Of a stretch of DNA of 64,000 nt, positions 50,445-63,000 are shown piece after piece. The DNA is from Monosiga brevicollis MX1 (lineage: Eukaryota > Opisthokonta > Choanoflagellata > Craspedida > Salpingoecidae). The notes under the pieces are model-generated. The model saw only the letters and a list, made by a program, of their open reading frames with translations. It was not told where the DNA came from and made no database searches. The stretch is from the NCBI RefSeq assembly GCF_000002865.3, contig NW_001865039.1, positions 1,144,504-1,208,503 on the forward strand. Reading direction: 5' to 3'. A program made the position numbers and the translations under genes. Every line of letters begins with the position of its first letter. Position 1 is the stretch's first letter.

Positions 50445-53400
50445 ATGGCGGGGGCGGAGGCTGCAGCAGCGTTGCTGCTGCCCGTTCCGGCCAGTGATGC
50501 TGGTGCGCAACGCTGTCGTCTTGGTGCACACGTGCAGGCTGCGTTGGGCCTGCAGCCCCTGGACCTAGTTGTCGTGGCCTGGCCTGATAGGGATGTCGAC
50601 TTTGATGCCGGCGCTGATGTGGGTGGGCTGGAACCGCCCCAGTCTAAATGGCGGGCGTGCTGCTGCCGCGTTCATCCCTGGCCCCCCTCCCAGGATCCTG
50701 CCGCTGTTGCGCTGGCTTGTGCTGTGGATACAAGCCTCACCTTTTTTCTGTCCACCGAGCTCCGGGATGGCCTCACATGGCGAGCCTTGGCGGATGACCT
50801 CCTCATTGCCACGCCTGCGCTGCCCAGTGTAGCCTCAGTTGCCTCAGTGGTAGAGATTAGCGTGTCTGGTCAGGCAGCTGAACCGACGCACCGCCTTGAG
50901 CAGCGCCTGCAGACGCTGTGCCATGGCCTCTTGCTCTGTGGCGAGCAGCCCCACAGAGTGAGCACCGTTCACCAGCAGCTCTTGGCCTGCAGCAATCTCA
51001 GGCATTTGTGCGTGAGCCATCCACGCGATGCAAAAGCCACGGCCTCTGCGACGGCCTTGCCCGTTATCTATCGCGTCGGATCCGCGACAGCAGTGCGTGT
51101 GCGCAGCGCCCAGTCCGTGGTCGGCACTCCAGACCCGAGCCGTTTGTTGTCGCTCAGCTGCCCTCTGGCCGGTTTGGATGGCCCCTGGCGCGAACTCTTG
51201 AGTGCTCTTGCGTAAGACTGCACCGGGTGCTCCATTTGAGCACCATTGACCCTTTGATCTTCCTTGCTTTGGTCCATTCCGCCTCACCGTCATCCGCTTG
51301 GGCCGTCATAGTTTGCCCATCCTATCCAAGGCTGCAGACACCACAGCAGCGACAAGCCTATCCGTGGGCGTGTTGCTTGCCGGTGAACCCGGTTGTGGCA
51401 AAACTTCCCTTGTCAGCTCACTTGCAGAAGCGCTTCACCTCCCCTTATTCGTCGTACGTTGACTGGCGCGGTTGTGCGCACGTGTGAGAGAATCCCATCA
51501 TGCGCTCACGTATGATCCCGCACCCAAACCTTGAAACCCCACTAGATTGAACCAAGCATGTTGTTTGGGTCTTTTATTGGAGATGCAGAAACCAAGCTTC
51601 AGCAGCTCTTTGAGCAGGCTCGGGCACAGGCTGGTGCGCAGCCCGCGGTCATCTTTCTGGACGAAATCGATGCCATTTGCCCCAAGCGCGTGGATGGCCG
51701 CACGGGCGAATCGCGCCTCGTAGCCCAGCTTCTCACACTTCTCGACGGGATTGATAGTCAGCGTCGCCAACAAGTACGTGCACGGTCATGACCTTGGTCG
51801 TACATGCAGATGACCTTGAGTAGTCATCGAAATTCATGGCCGCGTCCGCCTGGCCCATGGAAATAGCTCATCATAATCGGTGCCACCAACCGACCCAATG
51901 CTTTGGACGCGGCGGTGCGCCGACCCGGCCGCTTGGATCGCGAGATTGTCATCCCACCCCTGAACCGTACGTTCTGTCTCTTGCTCGAGGCGATGCCCAA
52001 ACTTGCTTAGAGGGCTAGGATAGCTCATCGTGGTGCGCTCCGGCGATCAACGTGATCGGTGCTAGACGAGGCACGGCTGACCATATTGCAGCGCTTGCTG
52101 AGGGCGACGCCGACAGATGCCGACTTGCAACTAGCTGCGCTAGCAGAACGGCTCCAAGGGTACGGGGTGTAGCGCGCTGCCTGTGTGAAATCAATCACTC
52201 CAGAGGTGCACATTGCCTCATGACAATCTCCAACTGTGCTGTGCTGGGTGGACATGTAGCTTCGTGGGTGCCGATGTGGCCGCTTTGGTGCGAGAGGCGA
52301 GCCTACACGCCGCGCGCCGAGGACGCCAGACAGTCGGCCATGCCGATTTCATCGCCGCACTGGGTGTCGTGGTTCCGGCTGGACACCGCCGAGACTATGT
52401 GGATGTTCGCCCCACGGCCTGGGAAGACATTGGCGGCTTGGAGGCCGTTAAAGAGGAGATCCGCCAAGCCATAGAATGGCCCTTGCATTATCGTGAGGCC
52501 TACGAACGACTGCAACTGCAACCCCCGCGCGGTATCCTACTCTATGGTCCGCCGGGCTGTTCCAAAACGACCATGGTGCGTGTCGACCACCCTCGGCTCC
52601 GCACGAGGCTTACCCATGATTTTTGCTCATTGGCTTTGTCGGCATTTGGGGTGGTCACAGGCCCGGGCCGTGGCGTCATCAGCCCACGCAACCTTTTTTG
52701 CCGTCAACGGCGCGCAAATCTTTTCCCCATATGTTGGCGACTCGGAAGCGGAGTTGCGCCGCATCTTCCAGCGCGCGCGCGCGTCAGCCCCATCCGTCAT
52801 CTTCTTTGACGAGGTATTGTTTAGGGCTCTCACTATAAAGTCCATGTGCGAGGCTTTGTGCACCCCCTCATTGCTGTGCGGTTGGCCAGGTGGATGCGCT
52901 GGTGGGGCGCCGAGATGGCGAAGGCTCAAGCGTTGCAGCGCGGGTGAGTGATGATGCGCACCTCTTCCATCCGCGCTGAAGCGGCCCGATTGCATGTGTC
53001 ATGTGTGTGTATGCACCTGCGCCAGCTCATCTGCCTGGTGTATCCCTCCGTCTTCCCTTACTCTCTTCAATTTTGTACAGGTCTTGTCAACGCTTCTCAA
53101 CGAGATGGACGGCATTGAGAGCGCAGGCAACGTGATGGTGCTGGCGGCTACCAATCGGCCCGACCAACTCGACGCCGCCTTTGTGCGCCCGGGCCGCATC
53201 GATCGCGCTATTTACATTCCACCTCCGGTAAATGCCTCGCGGTGGCACCCCATTCATGTATCAGGTCGAGTTGGTGCGATGCTTGACCGCACACGACTTG
53301 TGGGATTTTACTTTTTTTTTTTTTTTTTTCTTAGGATGGGCCAGGACGTCGTGCGATCATCACCGCAGTATGCCGGACGATGCCCGTGGATTGGGCCGCC

Positions 53401-53768
53401 ACCGATCTGGCTGATCTGGAGGCCCGGACTGCAGACTGGACTGGTGCAGGTATCAGGCCGGATTGTTGCTTGCGACGATGGTCTCGCGACTGTCTGCTGC
53501 CCTCTTCTTGTTGCTTGGCGCTCGAGAACACAGAGAGTATCCTCATGGTTTTCTTGACTGCGACTTGTGATTGCCATCTGTAGATGTCAAGTCACTTTGT
53601 CAGGAAGCGGCATTGGCATGCCTGCGACGGGGTGGTGCCAAAATGGAGCAGCAGGATTTTGCGTCTGCCTTAACCGTGGTTTCGCCCTCGCTCAGCCGCG
53701 ACGACCTCCAGTTCTATGCGAACCTGCGCGTTGCAGCCCAGCACACGATGCTTGCCTCCTCCGCTTAA
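50445..53768 (+). CDS. AFG2B: AFG2B / SPATA5L1 tandem AAA+ ATPase (60S ribosome maturation)
   Basis: Cdc48-like double AAA ATPase. The human protein forms the 55LCC complex with AFG2A and acts in 60S maturation. Exons 50445-51211, 51312-51453, 51546-51773, 51867-51966, 52066-52159, 52260-52575, 52661-52813, 52890-52943, 53081-53227, 53335-53449 and 53584-53768 join exactly to 766 residues (human 753). The N-terminus shares [15 protein letters not shown] with human SPATA5L1. AAA1: [12 protein letters not shown] (Walker A), [12 protein letters not shown] (Walker B), [13 protein letters not shown] and [13 protein letters not shown]2: [64 protein letters not shown] and [12 protein letters not shown]. 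Both sites look active. Ser replaces the usual Gly or Ala in the second P-loop. Confidence 0.95.
53312..53329 (+). repeat. T18 run at a 3' splice site
   Basis: T18 followed by CTTAG, forming the polypyrimidine tract of the acceptor at 53333-53334 in AFG2B. Confidence 0.9.
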
Positions 53769-54286
53769 GTGTGGCGAGGCCAATAAATCTGACATTCAGA
53801 TCAGCTATCATCTTGGGAGTTTTTGAATGGCTGAAAACAATTAAATCCTGATCATAACAATTCATTTCCGGGCCGCCTTGGCAACGTCAGGACAACAGTT
53901 TCTCTCTTGTGCCGTCGGTCGCGCTTCTGTTGATTGATTGATTGATTGATTGATTGACCTGCATCTCGACGGTCGCCGCCTCGGCCATACGAGCTTGGCA
54001 CGGCTCGAACCAGCGTGCTTTGACAGAAGGAAGAAAAGGACGCATTGCTACCGCTGGACAGCCAACAATGGCTTCTCTCTCCAGGTACCACGGCCCTTGC
54101 TCTTCAGGGTTCATGATATGATGAGCCAGGGGCGCAGAAGGGGGAAGGGAGAGGCATAGGGGGAACGTGCCAAGGCGCAAGCCCGCAGGGTCCCAGGTTC
54201 CAGACCTGCCTAAGGGATTGCAGGGAAAGGTGCCTTTTCAAACTCGAAGGAGCAAGCTCATTGTGTGACTGTGCAGCACCCGCAGG
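53769..54286. other. Spacer AFG2B / CCDC151
   Basis: About 520 bp between two tandem + genes. It contains a (TTGA)7 tandem repeat at 53930-53957. It should hold the AFG2B 3' UTR and the CCDC151 promoter. Confidence 0.6.
53930..53957 (+). repeat. (TTGA)7 tetranucleotide repeat
   Basis: Seven head-to-tail copies of TTGA in the spacer downstream of AFG2B. Confidence 0.95.
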
Positions 54287-56191
54287 ATGCCTGCCCCACC
54301 CGACGAGTCGGCAGACGACATGAAGCGCAAGCTTGCCCTCTTCGGTGAGTACCAAGGCCTGTCAGGAAGAGCACGCTTGGTCTCCGTTTTACAAATTCTG
54401 TCGTGCTCACGGCGGATGCAACTTTTTTTGCTGCACTCGTCCAGAGGGGGACAAGCGTGCGTTTTACGAGAGCTCGCAGCGGGAGATGAACGACAACCGC
54501 GCTGAAATTACTCGTCTGCGCAAGGAGAACAAAACCATGGCTGCACAGCTCAAGCAGCTCAAGAAGCCTGCTGTGGCTCATCGAGCTTCAGGTCCCGTTG
54601 CCCTCACCCAGGGCGAGATTCAGACGGTCGTCAAGAAGCGCAACACGCTTCGCCACCAGATCAAGCAGGCCAAGGCCAAACACGAGGCCCAGCTCAAGGT
54701 GCTGCGCGAGCTCGAAGTCGAGGGAGACTTTGTCAACAATGAAGGTGGGGCTGCTTCGAGTGAGATGCAGCAGATTCGGCGTCTGGAGAACAACCTCGAC
54801 AAGGCCAACATCAAGGCACAGGAGGCACAACACATCAAGCAGACCTATCTCAAGATTATTGATCAGCTGCAGAAGGATCGCCTTCAGTTCGATCAAACCA
54901 TTTCAGGCCTTGAGAAGACTCTCGAGGGACGCAAACAAGAGCTTGCCCAGCTCGAGGCGATGTGCCAGGATGCCTGCGCGGCCCGGGATGCTGCGCGCAA
55001 TGCCCTCGCCCAGAAGGAGATTGAACTGGCCGACCAGCGCAAGGCGCGTGAGACAGAAAAGGCACAGCTCTCGGCCCAGGTGGAAGAGCGGCGGCGTCAA
55101 TACGAGGCCATGGAAAAGCGCTTGCGCATGGCCTCAGCCAGTCAAAATCGCAAAAACGCCGGTGGGTATTTGTGTTTGCCATGTTGCGCCGCAGTCCTGT
55201 CCTTCCCGTTTTGTCTCAGCGCTCTGTCACTCACGCTGGCTGGACGCCGTGCCATGTTTTGCCTTGCCATTTTGCCAGCGGACACGGACTCGTCCAAGAC
55301 ACAGGAGCGTTTGATGACGTACGAGGAGGCGATGGCTCGCATCCGCGACGCCACGGGCGCATCGGACGTCCACGAAGTCGTACAGCGTTTCATGAACCAG
55401 GAAGAGTCACAACGCCACTTGCAAAAGCTTCAGCAAGAGAACCAAGCCAAGCTGGCCGAGCTCCGTGAGGTGAGGCAACACATCTGGGTAGGCATTGGCC
55501 TCGTCATTCTTGGCGCCGCTTTGCTGATGGGAGGGGCTGTTGCTTTGCACCTGGGCGTGCTGGTCTGCAGGAACACGCTCGCAAACAGAAGCAATTTGAG
55601 GCCCTCAAGTATTCGGGAGAGGCCCGCAACACGGGCAACCAACGCATTCTCAACGAGTTTGAGAACCACCTTAATGCAGCACAAACCCGCCACCGCGGGG
55701 CCAAGGAAACATCAGATCGCCTGAACAAAACGTTGGTGGCTCTCACGGCCGGCATTGACGCCTTGTACGCCAAGCTGGGCGTGCTCAAGCCCGTCAAATT
55801 TCGCGCTGCCAACAACGTCATGGACAAGCTTGTGGAGAGTCAGCTGCGTCTGAAAACCTTGCACGAGGAACTCGCCAGCCGCAAAACGGAGCTTCCCGAC
55901 GGTCTGCAGGGCGAGAGCATACCTCGCATCCTGCCCCAACACAATACTCGTGTTAACCTCAATGACACGGTCGACGGTATGTTGTTGGTAGCAGTCTTCC
56001 CGATCGCCCATCGCCTCTTGACAACGCGCCACGCTTTCCCTCACGCCCGCTGTGCCCTGGTCCCCATTTGTACTACAGGCGAAGAGGAAGAGGACGAGTT
56101 TGATGACGATGAGTTCATGTCTCGAGACGCCATCAAGCGCCAAGCGCAGACCGTGGTGGAGGCCAAGGCCGACAAGAAGCGCGTCATCTAG
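54287..56191 (+). CDS. ODAD3: Outer dynein arm docking complex subunit 3 (CCDC151)
   Basis: Coiled-coil protein that helps dock outer dynein arms on ciliary doublets. Exons 54287-54344, 54445-55161, 55279-55469, 55571-55976 and 56079-56191 join in phase to 494 residues. Matches to CCDC151: EGDKRAFYESSQREM (human EGDRKAFFESSQ), ITRLRKENKTMAAQLKQL, RNTLRHQIKQAKAK, IRRLENNLDKANIKAQEAQH (human [20 protein letters not shown]), MARIRDATGASDVHEVVQRF (human VKDATGTDETHSLVRRF), ALKYSGEA, and the end EEEEDEFDDDEFMSRDAIKR. The N-terminus is shorter than in vertebrates. Expected in a flagellated cell. DYNLT1 in the same window also serves dyneins but is not adjacent. Confidence 0.93.
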
Positions 56192-56477
56192 CTAGCTTCT
56201 TGGATCCGACAATTTTCTTGCCTGCGTGCAGAATTGCGCGCCAGGCGTTTGAAATAATCACTTATCCCTAAGCGTCTTTCCTGTTTGTTCTCGCCCTTGA
56301 ATCGCATCAACTGTCACCCTTCTTTGCTCATTGTTCTTGGCAGCATCAGCCTAGTTGATCGGTCATGGTTCTCCTTGAATCAATATCTGGTTCTCAATTA
56401 AAAATTTAATGTCATCGGAAGCGCCTCAAATGCTCAACCCGCCAATGAGCAATAAAGCCATCCAAACGGGCCAGGCC
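56192..56477. other. 3' region of CCDC151
   Basis: About 285 bp, AT-richer than the coding DNA and including TTAAAAATTTAA. Nothing else was recognised. Confidence 0.5.
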
Positions 56478-56756
56478 TCAAGACGGCGCGGTCGTACCGC
56501 CTTGTTGGCCACGCTGCAGACGGTTGCCAATGGCCCAATGTTCTAGTTGTTGCCGCAGTCGCACCGCTCGCACCGCATCTTCCTGCTCTGCTTTGGCCTG
56601 AGCCGTCAGGGGCAGCACGTCGTCGCTCTTCCCCCAGCGCGGCCAAAATCGCCACCTTCGAGGCCATCGACGAAACATGCTAATCCCCGCACCAATGAGC
56701 AAAAAAGCGAGCATCAACGCCCACCCCCAAGCGATCCCGGCCCCGCCTGCTGCCAT
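56478..56756 (-). CDS. Possible small single-pass membrane protein
   Basis: An open frame of 92 codons from ATG (56756): MAAGGAGIAWGWALMLAFLL begins a clear hydrophobic helix (residues about 3-25). Trp/Arg-rich FRRWPRRWRFWPRWGK follows, then a charged helix (AKAEQEDAVRAVRLRQQLE). It resembles small ER or mitochondrial inner-membrane subunits in layout, but no family was recognised. The Arg/Trp stretch could partly reflect GC-rich composition. No intron or conservation evidence is available. Confidence 0.45.
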   Translation of the reverse strand: MAAGGAGIAWGWALMLAFLLIGAGISMFRRWPRRWRFWPRWGKSDDVLPLTAQAKAEQEDAVRAVRLRQQLEHWAIGNRLQRGQQGGTTAPS

Positions 56757-57011
56757 TGTCGTTATGAAGCAGGGGTCGGACGCCGAACCGCATCCACCCA
56801 CTGCCCTCGTTCTTAGTCATCCAAAAAAAAAAAATGCTTGGAAAGATCTGACATTTGATGAGGTGGTGATAAATTTTTTGACAAGCAAACAACACACAAG
56901 AAAATCATCATCATCAAAGGGAACACTGCCTGGAGCTGGATTCATCTATGGGGATGCATCTATGGCCGACGCTGGGGAAACAGCTTGAAAGCAGAACTTG
57001 CTTGTGTGAGT

Positions 57012-60000
57012 CTACCCAAGATCTGCCAGCATAATGCTGAGCTGCTCCTGAAGTGACCCTCCCAGCGCCTCAGGTTTGTCACCCAGGTTGAGGATGCGAA
57101 ATTCTTCGGCGGGATACATCCCAGCAAGGGCTGTCTCGAAGGCATCCGTGTATGAGTTGATGTGCACAAAGGTGAAACGCACATTTTTCTCTTTCAAGAG
57201 ACGCATCGCGTTTTGAACTCGGGTGAGGTGGGACTGGCCATGCTTGGGAAAGCCCGCGGGAGGTCCAGCAGGGTAGCTATCACCCGAGCTCACGAACGGT
57301 TGGCCGTGTTGAGGGGCATCAGCCACGAGACATAACAACTTCATGCTCTCTGCCCGCCAGCTGAAAGTCTCCGCAATCAATTCTAACGCAGTTGCCGGTT
57401 CTTCGGGGCCATCACCGCCGCCGGTGGCCACCTGAGCGTTGATTTTAGCGATGACCTGTTGCACATTGGTTGTCAGATCGATCGAATCGACCAAGTTTGG
57501 GCCGTCACTGTAGTCACGATAAGCCACAAAGCCAACACGAATACGGGGTGACGCCAGTTCTCCAAAGCGCTCGCGAACTTGATTTTGCACGTGCTGAACA
57601 ATCTGTGCCAACTGGCTTTTGCCCGCTGCGATCCATGAGCCCATCGATCCCGTGCAATCCATTGCAAGAGCCAGGTCGACGTCCACGTTGAAGGTGCTGT
57701 CAGCTCCCCGGGTCAGCTCGACATGGATTTCCGTCAGCTGATTCGCCTCCGCCTGGGCTGCAAGCGTGGCCGTCATGGGGCTAGGCTGGCTCAAGACACG
57801 CTCAACTTTTTCAAATAGATCGTCGGGGGCTGGTGGAAGGACTGAATCGTGAGAACTTTGCGTGCTGCTGATGGGTGTGTTTGCGTTGAACTGCGATAAC
57901 AGTGCGTCGAGACCACCAGTTAATTCAAAAACAGAAGGCGCTTCAATGACATTCAGCACCTCGGCCTCACGATGTCTTGGGCTAGTGCCGAGCTTGAGGC
58001 GAATCACTTGCACACCGTGTTGGGCAGCATAGTCCTTGGCCGAAGGGGTGAGCCAATTGTTGCCGTCATCTCCCAGCACAAAAAGAAAGCCGGTCTCGTT
58101 TGCCAGCGTCGATTGGACAAGCATATCTACCCCGGCACAAATGGCTTGGCCCAAAGGTGTTCGGCTAGCCCCAGCAGTGCCGGCATGGGCCAGCAAGTGT
58201 ACGATGGCCGATTTCACTTTGTCGTCCAGACGCTCACTGGCCTCCTTGGCCAGCACTACATCGTCATTGCCAAACCCGTATACGAGTGCATCATGAATGC
58301 CAAAGTTTGTCAAGGCTTCTAGCAGCGTGATCACGGCCTCTGCTTGACGAGCGTGCATGTCATCTAGGTTGGTAGACTCTGACATATCACAGGCCAGCCC
58401 AAACTTGTAGGCCGGCCGTCCTTCAGGTACATAGCGTTGCCAGTAGTCCTGGGAAGTCCAGTGGGTGGCCTTGCACTGCATGAGGCGCTGAGGATCAATG
58501 CTTTTGCCTGTCTTAAATCCGGTGCGCTTGCGAACGGATGACTTGGCATTCAGGCGTTCCTCGAGCACATCGGCAATTGCGTTGATGGGCAGCGATAAGT
58601 CGCGGCGTGCTTGTGCCCACCATTCAAGCGCCTGAGCATCTACGTCCACCGTTTGTCGATGCTCGATATGCTCGCGCTCGAGAAGTGCCAATTCTTTGGA
58701 AGTTAGAAATGGCGTTGGACGCAGAGACTGTACAGTTTGGGTCGGCTCAAAGTGCACCAGCGTGTCTCCCTCGTTTCGTCGGAACTTGGGCAGCCACTGC
58801 GTTGTCTGAAGCTGTGCATTCGTGGAAGTGTGGGCCGAGCTCAACCGAGGCTTCGGAAAGGCGGGGCACGGCTGAGTAGTGACTTTTTGACGCAACAAGT
58901 GATCTCTGATTCGATGAGCAAAAAGCTGACCAAGCATTCCTCCTAGCTTGTTTGCCACCGCAGGTTCGATAACTTGCAGTGCCATGCGATCTTCAAAAGC
59001 TGTTGCCATTGAGTTCGAATCCTCGGACGTGGAAGCGACCTGCAAGCAGGTGCAATGCACGCCTTGCTGACGAACGTCTCGCAACACCTTGGTCAAGCTA
59101 GACTCGGCCTCGGATTCCAAAACGCGAGCTTGTCCCGAAATGCCATCGCTCACAAGCATCATACACTGCACATACTCCGTCTGTACAGCTGTGTCAGCTC
59201 GATTGGCACGCAGTTTGCGCAGGTGCCGACCGGCACTGGACACGGCGTCGGCGATGGCCGTACCAGTTTGCTGGAAGGACATACGCAGCAGGACCTGCTC
59301 AATAACGTCCCAGGATGCAGGGACGTCAAAACCCTTTAGAAGAGTCAATGCGCCGGGTCCGGCAAAACGTAAGACGGCCGTGGGTTGCTCCAGGCGGCGA
59401 AGAGCTTCCAGAAGCAGGCCAACCGCAAAACGTGCAAGAGCCCCTTCTTGGCCACCCATGGAGAGAGAATTGTCTACGACCAACACAAGCTCCAGAGCAA
59501 CGGAGCGGCCAGGCTTGTCTTGAAGGGCTCGTGTAATGCAACGTGTGAGATCAAAGATCTGGTCCTGAGCAAGCCCACTCAGCTTTGCAATCCAGCTCTG
59601 GTAAAGATCATCACCGTCCATGGCGTCGGCCAACTCGATGACGTTCAGTTTGGCGTCCGGATCCAGCAAGCCCACTGCCCGGACGACCTGCCTGCCTCGT
59701 GTGCGACGAAATTGTTCTTGTGCAGCTCGAAGCAAATCTCCATTGAGCTCTACTGCAACGCGCTGAGGCGCACGCTTTTCAGAGCCGAGCGATGCTTCAA
59801 AGGCAATGTGTTGCACCTTGCTCAAGTCTACGGCGGGTCCAGCAGTGCTAGCATGCGTCGCGGCTCGCTCGCTCACAGCCTCCACAACACGCGCGCTACT
59901 ACTCAGGGCAGCACGCAGGGCCTTACTCTCCAGCACGGTCGCATGGGACACAGGTTGCGCTAAATCATCTTGAGGTGCAACGTTGGTGTGCGGCCTTGCG

Positions 60001-63000
60001 TGTGAGCGCGATCCTGCAAGTCGCTCCAGCTCTTGTTTGGCGCGCTGCTCATCTCCCAACTTCTGTAGGCGTGAGTTTTGCACATCATGGAGCTGCTTGT
60101 ACTGGCGCTGCGCTCGCTTGATGGAGGTTGCTGGATGCCGGGGCGTGTCAAAGGCGGGGAGCTCAGCCTCCGACGCTTCGGCATCAAGCCATGCAAAGCC
60201 TTCGGATGCACATATACGCGAGGCCGGCAAAGCCAGCCAGTTTTGCCACCGTGCAAATTGCTGGGCTTCATTTTCGCTTAACATCGGTGGGGCGAGGCTC
60301 AAAAAAGTGTGATAGATTTCATGCCTTCGCGTTGCGGTCAAGCCCTCGAGCAAATCGCGCAGGTGCTTTGATTGAAGCTGCGAGAGTCGCAATGCCGTCT
60401 TTGTATTCCACAGATATGTCAACAGCCGCTGCCATAGCAGTTGAGCAGGTCGATCATGCAGAGTACTGGCTACGAGACCGTCCATTTTATGCAAAAGGGC
60501 CTGCATGCTTTGCTCATTGCATTCAATAAACTGGCACAAGGCGCTGAGAGACTCAAGGGGCTCTCCAGCGGTCGACTGCCACGGCACGGTTGGCCCACAA
60601 AGGTCTGTTTCAGGAGTCAACGAGACGCTCGTGCGTGCCAGCTCCTCGCGCAAAGTCTCAAGATGCACTTGCGTCGGAGGTGCAATCAATACGCTAATGG
60701 CACGGTCGGCCCACGCGACGAGGAGCGGTTTCTCATCATTACTGTTGCTGTCTGGCGGGTGATAATCATGGCTTGGCTCATCCCAGTTGCTGTGCAAGGT
60801 TGGCGTAGCCATTGAAGCATCTGTGTGCGGCATGTCAGGCATCTGTAAAAAGGGCAGCTGATGGCGCGCGGTTGCAGGTACATTAGGCCATTGCCAGCGG
60901 CTTGCGCAAAGTAAAGCTTGAACTTCGGGCCAGACACCGTTCTGGAAAATTTGAGCCAGTTGGACTTTGCGCTGTTTTTCTTGGCAAAGCTTGGCGAAGC
61001 TTGCTATTTTGGGCTGAGCGGCCAGGTCGGCTTCAGGAGGCAACGGAGCTCCTGTCAAGGGGTGAGCAAGGCCGTCATGTGCGCACTTGAGAATGCATTT
61101 GCGGCAAAAGACATGGCCCGCAACATCAATTGGATCAGTTGGAATATCCATGCAGATGGTGCACTCGAGATCATTGAGCTCATCGGACGAAAAATCGTGT
61201 GGAGATTGGCGTGGGACTTCGCTTGCAAATGTGCTCAAGATGGCGATTGTAGGTACATCATGCAACATTAATGTCGTGGCTTGGCAAATATCATCAACTG
61301 GCCACCAATCGCAAGAAACCAGTTGCGATAATGGCCGGGTCAAGTCATCCAGGCATTGCAAGGCAATATTGTCTTGCAAAAAGCAGGCCAAGGCGTGCGC
61401 CTGATCGATAGCATTGGTCGATAAAGTCAGGTTTGTCACAGCCTCCCAGGTATCATTGGTCAAAAGTTGCAAGGAAATGAGAAGCTCTTTTGCTGTGTTG
61501 TGCACTTTGAAGGCTTGCAGCGGCTGCAGCTGTTGTGTGAGCTCTTCGTGGTCGAGGCCGCGGACTGCAATGACAAAGTGCAAAGCTGCGGCCATGCCCC
61601 GGTCTGCAGTTGCAATTTTCTTCTTTTTGTGTTTCTTCTGGTTTTTCTTCCCTTTCCTTGCCTTTTTCGCGGGTTGGCTGCCTTTGAACGCGCTTGCCAC
61701 GGCTGCCACGGCCTTGGTCATCAAACCTCTCAGCCCCGCCTTTTGTGGCATAGCCGCTTGAAGCAAGGACTCCTCTTCCACATGTGCTGCCTCGATGTCT
61801 TTGCCGTCCTCCTCATCTAATCGTGAAGACGAAATCTGAGCGACCACGATGGCCAGGGCTTGATGACACGGCTCGTTTATGGCCAACAGCGCCTCTGCAG
61901 CATCAAATAGTTCATCCAACAGCGTCTCGTCGTGTGAAGTGCTGGGCTTGGAATACTGCATAATTAGCCGCAACAGCATCCAGGCTAGACTTGTAGGTGA
62001 GTTTCGATTTTCCAAGACGTCCTTGAGTTTGTCGCGCTCCTCTCCTGACAAGAATCTTGTGTCCTTGAGCGCTACGAGCACATCTTGAAGGGTGCGTTGA
62101 GGCTTGTCCACTTTAAAAAACTCACACACTGTTTGTACGACGTCAGAGGACTCTGCCTCCAGCCACGCTGGGATGCTGCTCACAGCACCAAGGCCGACCA
62201 GCCCAACCCATAGTGCCCGCAAAATGCTCTCTAGCTGGTCATCTGCTGAGGCTTTCAGACCGCGTCGAGCGAGCTCAACAGACCGCGAGAAGTGAGATTC
62301 AGGCCCAACAATTGCACCACCAATGCACAGAATGGCTTCATACCAGCTCTCTCGTGAGTTCTCATGCTCTGCAACCAGTAACATATTGGCCTCTTCCGAT
62401 GTCAGTGTGACACCCAGCTTGCGATTGCAGTACAAGACCAACAAGTCAGCCTCGAGCTCCTTGCTAAATGCTTCATCCAAGATTCGGGGCCACATCGGGC
62501 TCAATTTGAAGCCAACAAGGTCGTCAATGATCGCTTCCGTCGACTTTTCCATGAAGCGGTACCATCGACTTTCGTCCAGCTTCAAAGCTTGTTGCACTTG
62601 CGCAATTGACGTAATGGGGCAGTGCACATCGTTTTGCAAAGCGCGTAGACAGCATTCGCGCCGATCTGTGTTACTGAGTGCTAGAGCAGTCAAAGGATAC
62701 TGACCCGGGTCATCAAGGACCAGCGCGCGAATTTTCTCCTTCAACTGTGGTAGAGATAACTCTTCATCCCTCTCCCGCCATCGATCGACGTGAGGAGATG
62801 CAGCGCCCGTCAGTTGCAAGGCCAGCAAATAGCCTTGAACGACGCTGTCAGGACTCCAAGCGTCAGCAGAAGCAAGGATGGCCTGGTCAGTTGATAAGTC
62901 GTGCTCAGTAAGTTCAGCGAGCAAGTTATTTGTTGTACTCTTAGACCAGCGTTGGGGTTCAAAGCCAAAGGCGTTTGTCAAGGCTTGCGAAGCCTCCTTG

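Noticed and set aside
50445-53768. AFG2A/SPATA5 or Cdc48/p97
   Set aside because: The N-terminal AQRCRLG block, absence of a CDC48 N-domain and the 766-residue length fit AFG2B/SPATA5L1.
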